Shown: positions 1 to 7,022 of the stretch, piece after piece | Layout of the letters: every line of letters begins with the position of its first letter | Position numbering within the stretch: position 1 is the first letter of the stretch | NCBI GenBank assembly: GCA_031261365.1 | Contig: JAISJY010000079.1 | Coordinates: 1 to 7,378 of the forward strand | Reading direction: 5' to 3' | From: Caryophanales bacterium | GTDB taxonomy: Bacteria; Bacillota_I; Bacilli_A; RFN20; JAISJY01 | Length of the DNA: 7,378 nt | Made by a program: the position numbers and the translations under genes | The notes under the pieces: generated by a model | What the model was told of the DNA's origin: nothing | Seen by the model: the letters and a program-made list of their open reading frames with translations, nothing else | Databases searched by the model: none

Positions 1-876
1 AGTAATATTAATAAAGGGGTTACCGATAATATTACTAAAAGTTTTGAAATTAATCAAAAAAGCTTAGAAGATGTTATTAAAAGATTAGCCGAAATAAATG
101 AAACCAAAGAAAAAATGGTTTCTTTAGATGAACAAATACGCAACTTGCAAAATATCTTTTCTTCTAATCAGTCGACTGGTAAATTCGGTGAGTGGCAATT
201 AGAGACCTTTTTAAATGCTTTATTTGACGGAAATGCAAAATATTATCAAACTCAATACACTTTTGCTACCGATAATAGAGAAAAGAAAAAAAGAAATGTT
301 GAAGTGAGCAATGTTCGAGCAGATGCAGTTATATTTGTTGATGGTAAAATCTTATGCATTGACTCTAAGTTTCCTTTATCTGAGTTTAAAGTTATTATTG
401 AAACTAAAGAGAAAAATACGGCTTTTAAAACAAATGTTAAAAACCATATTTCTGATATTTCTAATAGATATATCGGTGAAGAAACTTTAGGATATGCTTT
501 AATGTTTATTCCAAGTGATTTTATGCTTAATATTTTAAGCACTGATTATCCAGAAATAATTAAGTATGCTTTTGATAAAAAAGTAATTTTAGTTTCGCCT
601 TCTACTTTAGCCACTGTTATATTTTCTATTAAATATCATGAAGATGCTTTAAGTAAAAGGAAAAATGTTGAAATCGCTATTAGTATTATTGAGAAAGTAG
701 GCAAGAATTTTGCTAAATTAAATGAAGACTGGGAAAGTATAAAAAAAGCTAGTGAAAATCTTTATAAAAACATTGGTAGTTATGATGCTAGACAAAATAA
801 GTTGTTTATTGATTTTGATCATGTAAATAAAATTGAATTAATTGAGAGAGGAGAAACAGATGCCAACAATTATTAA
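1..876 (+). CDS. rmuC: RmuC-family DNA recombination protein, 5'-truncated by window edge
   Basis: The reading frame is open from base 1, so the true start lies upstream; 291 residues are visible. An ATG at 115 is internal and has no good ribosome binding site. The first ~55 residues are polar and helical (coiled-coil-like), as expected for the RmuC stalk. A nuclease-like core follows: GKFGEWQLE at visible residues 60-68 matches the family's G-x-x-GE-x-x-LE signature. RAD (Asp108) and IDSK (Asp121, Lys123) resemble the D...(D/E)xK core of PD-(D/E)XK nucleases. FIPSD and VSPSTL match later conserved RmuC blocks. The family is linked to limiting recombination and inversions at repeats in E. coli; the biochemical activity is inferred from the fold. 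The C-terminus ends soon after a short helical tail, without a long extension. The end overlaps the next gene by 17 bases, suggesting translational coupling. Family assignment is firm; the role in this organism is inferred. Confidence 0.9.
   Translation, partial: SNINKGVTDNITKSFEINQKSLEDVIKRLAEINETKEKMVSLDEQIRNLQNIFSSNQSTGKFGEWQLETFLNALFDGNAKYYQTQYTFATDNREKKKRNVEVSNVRADAVIFVDGKILCIDSKFPLSEFKVIIETKEKNTAFKTNVKNHISDISNRYIGEETLGYALMFIPSDFMLNILSTDYPEIIKYAFDKKVILVSPSTLATVIFSIKYHEDALSKRKNVEIAISIIEKVGKNFAKLNEDWESIKKASENLYKNIGSYDARQNKLFIDFDHVNKIELIERGETDANNY
847..853 (+). promoter_or_regulatory. Ribosome binding site inside the rmuC 3' end, deciding the start of the giant gene
   Basis: AGAGGAG lies 6 bases before the ATG at 860. 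It supports 860 as the start rather than the in-frame TTG at 842, which lies upstream of this site and would add six charged or polar residues in front of the first membrane helix. The site lies wholly inside rmuC coding sequence. Confidence 0.8.
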
Positions 877-3800
877 TTTAATAGTTAATGGGTTACTTTT
901 TTTAGTTGTAGGATTAGGATTTTTATTTGGAATGTTAAAAGGGAAAAGGAAAGCATTTTTTTATTTAATTTGGTTAGTTGTTTCTGTTCTTATCTTTTTC
1001 TTAATTGTTAACCCTTTGGTTAATTTAGTTTTAGGTATGAAACTTCCATTCTTAAATAGTACTTTGTTTGATTTTGTTTTAGGTTTTATTCCGAACCAAT
1101 ATCAAGCGATGTTTGAAGTTAATGCTCCTTTGCATTCTCTTTTAGTTGGAGTTTTAGCCTTTTTAGTCAAGTTTGTTTTATTTATTGTTTTCTTTGTTGT
1201 CTTTTTATTTGTTTTAGCTCCAATATTTAGATGGATTACTTATAAAATATTCTGTTTATTTATTCCTGCTTTAAAGTATAAAAAGGAAAGAAGAAGAGTT
1301 CAACCAACTATAACAAATGATTCTTTAAATGATTTAGATGATTTAGAAAATACTGCTCCCCTTCCTGTCGTTAGAGAAAAGAAAAAAGGAGCTTTATTAG
1401 GTGGTTTATTTGGAGCTTTATATTCTTTTATTATTTTAGGTCTTTTAATAGCACCTGTTAATTTTATTGTTCATACTGTTGCTCCTTTTACTAATCTATT
1501 TAGAAACGAAGAGACTGAAGAGTATCTTAATTATTTTGATTTATATGAAAAATCATTATTAAATAAATCGTTTTCTTTAATAAAAGATAATGGCATTCCT
1601 ATAACTGATACTGTTTTAACAGATTTAATGACTATTAGTACTCCTAAAGGTAAAATTAATTTAGCTCATGATGCTGCCTTATTAAGTTCAATAGCTGCTG
1701 ATTTTTTTGCTCCTGTTAAAGATAATTTAGATACCGAAAATTATATTGGAACATTAGCAAATATTGCTGAACCAATAAGTGATGATGCTACTTTCTTTAC
1801 TAATTCTATTAAAAAGATTAAGAAAATTCAAACATTACCAACTGTTTATGCTTATGCTCTTGATTATTTAGAATATGAAATAGATAATGGCAATGACCAA
1901 TTTGCTTCAGTGGCTGATGTTATGGAAGACAAAGAAGGGTTATTAACTATAAATATCAATGAAGATATTGTTAAATTATTAGAAACAGTTATTAAAGTTT
2001 TACCTGTCTTTATTGAAGCCACAAATCAACAAGATCTTTTAACCAATTTAATAGATCATCCCGAATATGTAAGTTATTTATTAGATGGCATTTTATCTCT
2101 AGATACTGTTAATGTGGGAGTTTCTTTCTTAATTGGTTTTCTTTCTGGAGGAGATACTGAATTATCAAGTATTATTAATGAAGGCGATTTTAGTGCTGAA
2201 GAAATAACCGAAGACCTTCAAACAATTGGGACAATGTTTGTTAATACTTTAAATGATGTTAAAGAAGCAGAGATAGATATTCAACAGTTCATTGAAGACC
2301 CTAACAATATTAATTATTTTGAATTAATAAAAGGTATATCTACTCCTTTTTTAGATAATTTTATTCCTGAGGATGTGGAAGCAAAAACAATTTTTGATTT
2401 AAATATTTATCAAAAAATAGATTATAAATTAACAAAATATATGGTTAATAATTATATTGCTGGTAATGAAAGTTTAAATAAGTTTATTCAACCAAGTGAT
2501 ATTTTAAGTTTATATTCTGAAACTGAAACACATGCTATTAAAAAAGAGGTAGTTGCTATTGTTGGTACTTTAAAGAAATTATTACCTATTTTCCCAGAGT
2601 TTAAAATTGCAGATGGAGCGTTTGAAATGGATTTCTCTCAGATAAATGGAGAGTTTATTGAAATATTAGGCAATGGTATGGATGAATCTCGCTTATTACA
2701 AAATGTTTTTTCAACAACAATAGGGGGTTTCTTGCCATCGTTGAATATGTCAAGATATGAGTTTAATGATATCATTAGAAAGTTAAATGATGATAATAAA
2801 GCCCTCTTTTCTTGGAAAGCAGAATTAAGTTATTTAGCTGGAATTGCCGATGAAATAAATATTTTTTCAATGATGGATGGAGAAGTAGGTTTTGATAGAA
2901 TATCTGAAAATCTTTTAATTGCTTTTGCTAAGCAAGATGAAGAAGATGTTTATCTAATTGATAATACTATTTTAATTCCTAAAATATTAAACGGAGTTTT
3001 GCCAGATGATGATGGTCTTTTGACTTCTTTAAAAGGGATGTTAAATAGAGAAAGAGCTGAAGATGAATTAATTAATCCGAAGAGTTTAGGACATGAATTA
3101 GGAAGATTAAAGAATATACTTCTTTCAGCAACTGCTCTTTTTGATGGAGTTGAGGGAGAAAGATATATCTTAATTGAAACAATGACAACTAGATTTCAAG
3201 AAGCTATAACTTGCCGAGTTGTTGATACTATTTCTTTAAATGTAATCGGCTCTGATTTAATACCTGATGTTTTGAATTCAACAATGGGACCAACTTTGCA
3301 AACTTATGCCGAGACAGACAATTGGTTAGATACGGACTGGTCCAGAGAGTTAGGAGCAATATCTCGAGTATTTTTAGAGGGGGAGATAGTTGCCGATGAT
3401 GAAGAACCTTTGGGTTTTGATGATTTAGAAAGTCAATTTGAAAATGTTAAAATAATTTTATTAGAGAAAGTTAGAGATAATATTGAAGATAGTTGGTTAT
3501 TACAAGGACTTTTAGGTTCTATTTTAAAACCAATTATGGCTGAACCTGATACTGCTTTTGTTTTAAGATGGAGAGAAGATGTTTTATGGGAGTTTGAGAC
3601 TAGTTCATTAGTTAATTTAGCAACAACTTTAGATACTGTGGATGGTAAAATACGAATTAATGATTTAACAAATAATTCAGATTTCAATGTTGCAACTATT
3701 GCTGTTTTAGGAGAATATAATAATTGTACTGAGTTAATTAGAAAGATTATTTTGAATAGTGGTGGTCTAAATGAATCAGAATTATGGGAACATTTAGATG

Positions 3801-5584
3801 ACATTGATATTCGTGATATTTCTTTGTTAACAACTTTAGAAGCTTATGATGGTTTAATGTCTGCTTGGGTTGGTTTAACAAGAGATGAAATCTTAAAACT
3901 TGAATGGGTAAATACTCGGTGGAGTAAAGAGATGGAAGCTTTAGGAGTAGCAGCTGATAAATTAGCAACTGATGGTAAGTTTGGTCTTAATAGTGACTTT
4001 TCTGGAGAATTAGATGTTGAAGTATTTAAAGCAATATCTGATGTAATTCCACATTCAACTTTATTACAAAAGAAATTAAGTGAACAATTATTTAAATATC
4101 AAGAAAGCGATAGTAAAAATCATGAATATTTAGCTCCTCAAATAGAGTTTGATATTTATTTTGATAGTAGTTATCATGGGGTAATTAGAAATGATGGTTT
4201 TACTAATGCTCAACAATGGACAGATGAAATAGGGGCTATTTATTATATGATTAAAGGTACAGATTTAGCCATGAATGATAAGGTTAATCTTTCTGAATTA
4301 ACTAGTTTCTTATCACAAAGTGATACAGATTTTGATTTAAGAATATTTAGAAATGCTGGTCTTTATATTAATAAATCTACTTATTTACAAATACAAGTTT
4401 CAGTAGCCGCTTTTGGAGCTAAAAATCTTGGTACTCCTGAAGACCCTATTTATATTAATACTGACCCTGATGCTGTTGATATTGAATATGATGGAGAGGT
4501 GCCTCAAATTGGCTATGACCCAGTGGCTCAATATTTAATAAGTAATGATTTACATCTTCATTTTGATGGTATTGTTGCTGGAGATTATACTAATTTTAAT
4601 TATTATGGTAAACAATGGAATGATGAATTATTAACATTATATAAAGTTTTAAAAGGAACAAAAGTTGTTGAACCTGAAGAAGGTTTTGTCGGTAATGAAG
4701 AATATGAAACTCATGAAGGTGTTGTTAGTTTAGATAGAGTAGAAAGTATTCTTAATAATTCAAATAGTGAAATAGAATTAAGTATTGTTAAACATTTAGC
4801 CGATTATATTCATACTTCTACTTATTTCCAATACCGTTTTAGACATGCGATGGTTGATTTAATTTTAGATGGGGCGACAACTATTATTGGAAAGCCGAAT
4901 ATTAGAAAAGAGTTTTTTGCTAATCCTGCCACTCCTGATGTTGTTCCTCAAAAGCATGAGTACTTAACAGTTAAATATTCTTATGATTTTGTTAATGAAG
5001 AGACAATATTAAACGAATGGAATACTGAAATTGCGACTTTGGAGAAAATGAATTATGAATTAGCTCCAGGAGCTAGTGAAGAAGATAGATTTGTCGTTTT
5101 AGATATTATTAAAAGTGAAGTAACAATTTTAAGTTTTGATACTTTAAATGCTTTAATTGATATTTTTGAAATGGACTTTACAACTATTCCTTTATATAGT
5201 GATGCTACAACTTATTTCCCTAATCAAAATGGTGTTTATTTAAAGATGTTATTGGTTTCTGTTTTAGGTACTTTAAGTGGAGAAGAAGAAATAGTTTTAA
5301 ACAAAACATACTTTAAAGAAAAAGGTTTAGTTACAGGTAGTGAATATGATGTTGAAATAGCTAACAGAGGTGAGTTTGTTTTTGCAGGTCTTAATTCTGA
5401 TTTAAGTTATTTAAGTCAATTAATGGAGTTATTAGGAGTTGAGACTATTGAATTATTAGTAGTAAGCCTTGCTATACCTAATCCTCTTTTATTATTACCT
5501 ATTAATAATGCTACTTTAAAAGCTCAATATGATAATTCTTTGTTACTATATAAAACATTTGAAAGGTTTTCATTATCTTACTAG
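860..5584 (+). CDS. Giant membrane-anchored protein: CvpA-like four-helix N-terminus plus ~1365-residue repetitive ectodomain
   Basis: The protein has 1574 residues from ATG 860. Four hydrophobic segments are visible: about residues 4-26, 33-58, 91-122 and 178-208. Loop 1-2 (KGKRK) and loop 3-4 (KKERRR and REKKK flanking an acidic stretch) are basic, so the positive-inside rule puts both termini outside. The pattern of a G-x-x-KG turn after helix 1 and KGALLGGLFGALY leading into helix 4 resembles the CvpA (colicin V production) family, which normally ends there at about 160-200 residues. Residues 209-1574 are acidic, low in cysteine, without another clear membrane helix, LPxTG motif or signal peptide. 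They contain diverged tandem units (see the repeat entry). I recognise no enzyme motif. Plausible roles, all inferred, are a surface adhesin, envelope scaffold or anchored stalk. It overlaps rmuC and sits 8 bases before pncB, so it is very probably in their operon. No frameshift or in-frame stop is seen over 4.7 kb, which argues for selection on the full length. Confidence 0.85.
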   Translation: MPTIINLIVNGLLFLVVGLGFLFGMLKGKRKAFFYLIWLVVSVLIFFLIVNPLVNLVLGMKLPFLNSTLFDFVLGFIPNQYQAMFEVNAPLHSLLVGVLAFLVKFVLFIVFFVVFLFVLAPIFRWITYKIFCLFIPALKYKKERRRVQPTITNDSLNDLDDLENTAPLPVVREKKKGALLGGLFGALYSFIILGLLIAPVNFIVHTVAPFTNLFRNEETEEYLNYFDLYEKSLLNKSFSLIKDNGIPITDTVLTDLMTISTPKGKINLAHDAALLSSIAADFFAPVKDNLDTENYIGTLANIAEPISDDATFFTNSIKKIKKIQTLPTVYAYALDYLEYEIDNGNDQFASVADVMEDKEGLLTININEDIVKLLETVIKVLPVFIEATNQQDLLTNLIDHPEYVSYLLDGILSLDTVNVGVSFLIGFLSGGDTELSSIINEGDFSAEEITEDLQTIGTMFVNTLNDVKEAEIDIQQFIEDPNNINYFELIKGISTPFLDNFIPEDVEAKTIFDLNIYQKIDYKLTKYMVNNYIAGNESLNKFIQPSDILSLYSETETHAIKKEVVAIVGTLKKLLPIFPEFKIADGAFEMDFSQINGEFIEILGNGMDESRLLQNVFSTTIGGFLPSLNMSRYEFNDIIRKLNDDNKALFSWKAELSYLAGIADEINIFSMMDGEVGFDRISENLLIAFAKQDEEDVYLIDNTILIPKILNGVLPDDDGLLTSLKGMLNRERAEDELINPKSLGHELGRLKNILLSATALFDGVEGERYILIETMTTRFQEAITCRVVDTISLNVIGSDLIPDVLNSTMGPTLQTYAETDNWLDTDWSRELGAISRVFLEGEIVADDEEPLGFDDLESQFENVKIILLEKVRDNIEDSWLLQGLLGSILKPIMAEPDTAFVLRWREDVLWEFETSSLVNLATTLDTVDGKIRINDLTNNSDFNVATIAVLGEYNNCTELIRKIILNSGGLNESELWEHLDDIDIRDISLLTTLEAYDGLMSAWVGLTRDEILKLEWVNTRWSKEMEALGVAADKLATDGKFGLNSDFSGELDVEVFKAISDVIPHSTLLQKKLSEQLFKYQESDSKNHEYLAPQIEFDIYFDSSYHGVIRNDGFTNAQQWTDEIGAIYYMIKGTDLAMNDKVNLSELTSFLSQSDTDFDLRIFRNAGLYINKSTYLQIQVSVAAFGAKNLGTPEDPIYINTDPDAVDIEYDGEVPQIGYDPVAQYLISNDLHLHFDGIVAGDYTNFNYYGKQWNDELLTLYKVLKGTKVVEPEEGFVGNEEYETHEGVVSLDRVESILNNSNSEIELSIVKHLADYIHTSTYFQYRFRHAMVDLILDGATTIIGKPNIRKEFFANPATPDVVPQKHEYLTVKYSYDFVNEETILNEWNTEIATLEKMNYELAPGASEEDRFVVLDIIKSEVTILSFDTLNALIDIFEMDFTTIPLYSDATTYFPNQNGVYLKMLLVSVLGTLSGEEEIVLNKTYFKEKGLVTGSEYDVEIANRGEFVFAGLNSDLSYLSQLMELLGVETIELLVVSLAIPNPLLLLPINNATLKAQYDNSLLLYKTFERFSLSY
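869..1483 (+). other. CvpA-like membrane module (residues ~4-208 of the giant protein)
   Basis: This segment encodes four hydrophobic helices with a short basic loop between 1 and 2, an outside loop of about 30 residues between 2 and 3, and a cytoplasmic loop of about 55 residues between 3 and 4. The glycine-rich entry to helix 4 (G177, G181, G182, G185) resembles the last helix of CvpA proteins. The match is by pattern only. An unrelated four-helix anchor remains possible, because hydrophobic sequences of this kind are low in information. Confidence 0.55.
2813..5280 (+). repeat. Diverged protein-level tandem repeats in the ectodomain of the giant protein
   Basis: A short motif of the form W-x-x-[ED]-[ILVM]-x-x-[LIF] recurs at Trp652 (WKAELSYL), Trp827 (WSRELGAI), Trp904 (WREDVLWEF), Trp1021 (WSKEMEAL), Trp1120 (WTDEIGAI), Trp1253 (WNDELLTL) and Trp1387 (WNTEIATL). 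A Trp-less copy is LGHELGRL at 743. The gaps run 91, 84, 77, 117, 99, 133 and 134 residues. The later units end near HSTLLQ (1065), KSTYLQ (1172) and TSTYFQ (1319), each followed by a hydrophobic helix. Less certain earlier copies are NEDIVKLL (367), TEDLQTIG (450) and KKEVVAIV (561), which would extend the array through most of the ectodomain. At the DNA level I see no long identical copies, so the array is old or fast-evolving. Confidence 0.65.
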
Positions 5585-5588
5585 GAGG
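5583..5588 (+). promoter_or_regulatory. Ribosome binding site of pncB, overlapping the upstream stop codon
   Basis: A perfect AGGAGG begins at the second base of the TAG stop codon of the giant gene and lies 4 bases before the pncB ATG at 5593. Ribosomes terminating on the giant gene would sit on this site, which favours coupled or re-initiating translation. Confidence 0.85.
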
Positions 5589-5592
5589 AAAT

Positions 5593-7020
5593 ATGTTAAA
5601 AGAAAAACATTTAGCCTTATTGACAGACTTTTATGAATTGACAATGTCAAATGGTTATTTTAATTTAGGTAAGAAAGATACTATTTGTATTTTTGATGTC
5701 TTTTTTAGAGATGTCCCTGATAAAGGTGGTTATGCTATTGCTTGTGGAATTAATAGTGTTGTTGATTATTTATTAAACTTTAAGTTTAGTAAAGATGAAA
5801 TAGGTTTTTTAGAAGAAAAGAAGTTGTTTTCTAGTGATTTCTTAGATTATTTAAAAGATTTTCATTTTAGTGGAGATGTTTATGCGGTTAAAGAAGGTGA
5901 GGTTGTCTTTCCTGGTGAACCTATTATAACCATTAAAGCTAAAGCAATTGAAGCTCAGCTTATTGAAACTTATATTTTATTATGTATAAATCATCAGTCT
6001 TTAATTGCTACTAAAACTAGTAGAATAGTAAAAGCGGCTAAAGGGAGACCGGTTATGGAGTTTGGGGCTAGAAGAAGTCACGGTTCTGTTTCTTCTATTT
6101 TAGGAGCAAGAGCTAGTTATGTAGCTGGGGCTAAATCAACTAGTAACACTTTGACAGATTTTTACTTTGAAGTTCCTGCTTCTGGAACTATGGCTCATTC
6201 TTGGATTGAAATGTTTCCTAATGAATATGAGGCTTTTATGGCTTATGCTAAATTATACCCCAATGGAGCAGTTTTATTAATTGATACTTATGATGTTTTA
6301 AAGTCTGGTTTACCTAATGCGATTAAAGTATTTAAAGAACTTAATTTAGTAAAAGGTGGTATTAGAATTGATTCTGGGGATTTAACTTATTTAAGTAAAA
6401 AGGTGAGAAAGAAATTAGATGAAGAAGGTTTAAAAGAGATAAAAATCGTGGTTTCTAATTCTTTAGATGAGTTTATTATTACAGAATTATTAGATCAAGG
6501 TGCCCCTATTGATTCTTTTGGAGTCGGCGAAAGGTTAATCACTGCTAAAAGTGATCCGGTTTTTGGGGCAGTATATAAATTAGCCGCCTTAGAAGTTGAT
6601 GATAAGATTATTCCTAAAATAAAGATTAGTGATTCAGTTGGTAAAATTACTAATCCAGGTTTTAAAAAGGTTTATAGATTAATAGATTTAGATAGTAAAA
6701 AGGCTATTGCAGATTTGATTACTTTAAGAGAAGAAAGTTTAGAAGGTTTAAAAGAGATAGAGATTTTTGACCCTTTGGCAACTTGGAAAAGAAAGACAAT
6801 AACTAATTTTATTTATCGTGAGGTTACTCCTTTAATTATAAAGGACGGTAAATTATTAAGAAAATTAGCAACTTTAAAACAATCTAGAGATTATTGTGAA
6901 AAAGTTTTAAAAGAGCAATGGGATGAGGTTAAAAGATTAGTAAATCCTCATGGTTATTATGTTGATTTATCTGAAAAATTATATAATTTAAAACAGGAAC
7001 TATTAAAAAGGAAATATTAA
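5593..7020 (+). CDS. pncB: Nicotinate phosphoribosyltransferase
   Basis: This cytoplasmic enzyme joins nicotinate to PRPP, aided by ATP, to give nicotinate mononucleotide, the entry step of Preiss-Handler NAD salvage (EC 6.3.4.21). The 475-residue product matches the usual ~480-490 length of the Gram-positive form. Motifs in order: LTDFYELTM (10-18); FDVFFRDVP (34-42); EFGARRSHG (156-164), a substrate/phosphate-binding block; SGTMAHSW (197-204), whose His202 corresponds to the autophosphorylated histidine; DTYDVLKSG (231-239); GGIRIDSGDL (255-264); and SFGVGERL (308-315). The family's C-terminal extension is present, ending in NPHGYYVDLS (451-460). No key residue is missing, so it should be active. 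The start is fixed by AGGAGG 4 bases upstream. It is probably co-transcribed with the giant gene 8 bases before it and the small membrane gene 2 bases after it. No regulatory element of its own is visible. Confidence 0.97.
   Translation: MLKEKHLALLTDFYELTMSNGYFNLGKKDTICIFDVFFRDVPDKGGYAIACGINSVVDYLLNFKFSKDEIGFLEEKKLFSSDFLDYLKDFHFSGDVYAVKEGEVVFPGEPIITIKAKAIEAQLIETYILLCINHQSLIATKTSRIVKAAKGRPVMEFGARRSHGSVSSILGARASYVAGAKSTSNTLTDFYFEVPASGTMAHSWIEMFPNEYEAFMAYAKLYPNGAVLLIDTYDVLKSGLPNAIKVFKELNLVKGGIRIDSGDLTYLSKKVRKKLDEEGLKEIKIVVSNSLDEFIITELLDQGAPIDSFGVGERLITAKSDPVFGAVYKLAALEVDDKIIPKIKISDSVGKITNPGFKKVYRLIDLDSKKAIADLITLREESLEGLKEIEIFDPLATWKRKTITNFIYREVTPLIIKDGKLLRKLATLKQSRDYCEKVLKEQWDEVKRLVNPHGYYVDLSEKLYNLKQELLKRKY
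7008..7012 (+). promoter_or_regulatory. Weak ribosome binding site for the downstream membrane protein gene
   Basis: AAGGA within the last codons of pncB lies 10 bases before the ATG at 7023. The spacing is slightly long and the match is partial, but it is the only purine-rich site near that start. Confidence 0.5.
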
Positions 7021-7022
7021 AT

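Noticed and set aside
115..117. ATG 115 as the start of the rmuC-like gene
   Set aside because: The same frame is open back to base 1 with polar helical sequence typical of the RmuC stalk, and there is no strong ribosome binding site before 115, so the gene is simply cut by the window.
252..542. Minus-strand open frame of 96 codons
   Set aside because: It lies entirely opposite the conserved RmuC core and its translation is low-complexity and has no recognisable motif.
842..859. TTG at 842 as the start of the giant gene
   Set aside because: It would add LREEKQ-like charged residues before a membrane helix. The good Shine-Dalgarno (847-853) lies downstream of the TTG and fits ATG 860.
1..876. 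The PD-(D/E)XK-like core as part of a restriction or anti-phage system
   Set aside because: The motif order matches housekeeping RmuC, and no methylase, helicase or other defence gene is adjacent.
897..962. Two runs of seven T (897-903 and 956-962) near the 5' end of the giant gene as phase-variation switches
   Set aside because: T7 runs are common in a 70% AT genome and encode Phe/Leu of the first membrane helices here; another occurs at 1702-1708. Nothing shows length variation.
3433..3968. Two overlapping minus-strand open frames (3433-3804 and 3747-3968)
   Set aside because: Both are antisense to the giant gene, lack ribosome binding sites worth noting, and have the Leu/Ser/Lys-rich composition expected of the reverse complement of AT-rich coding sequence.
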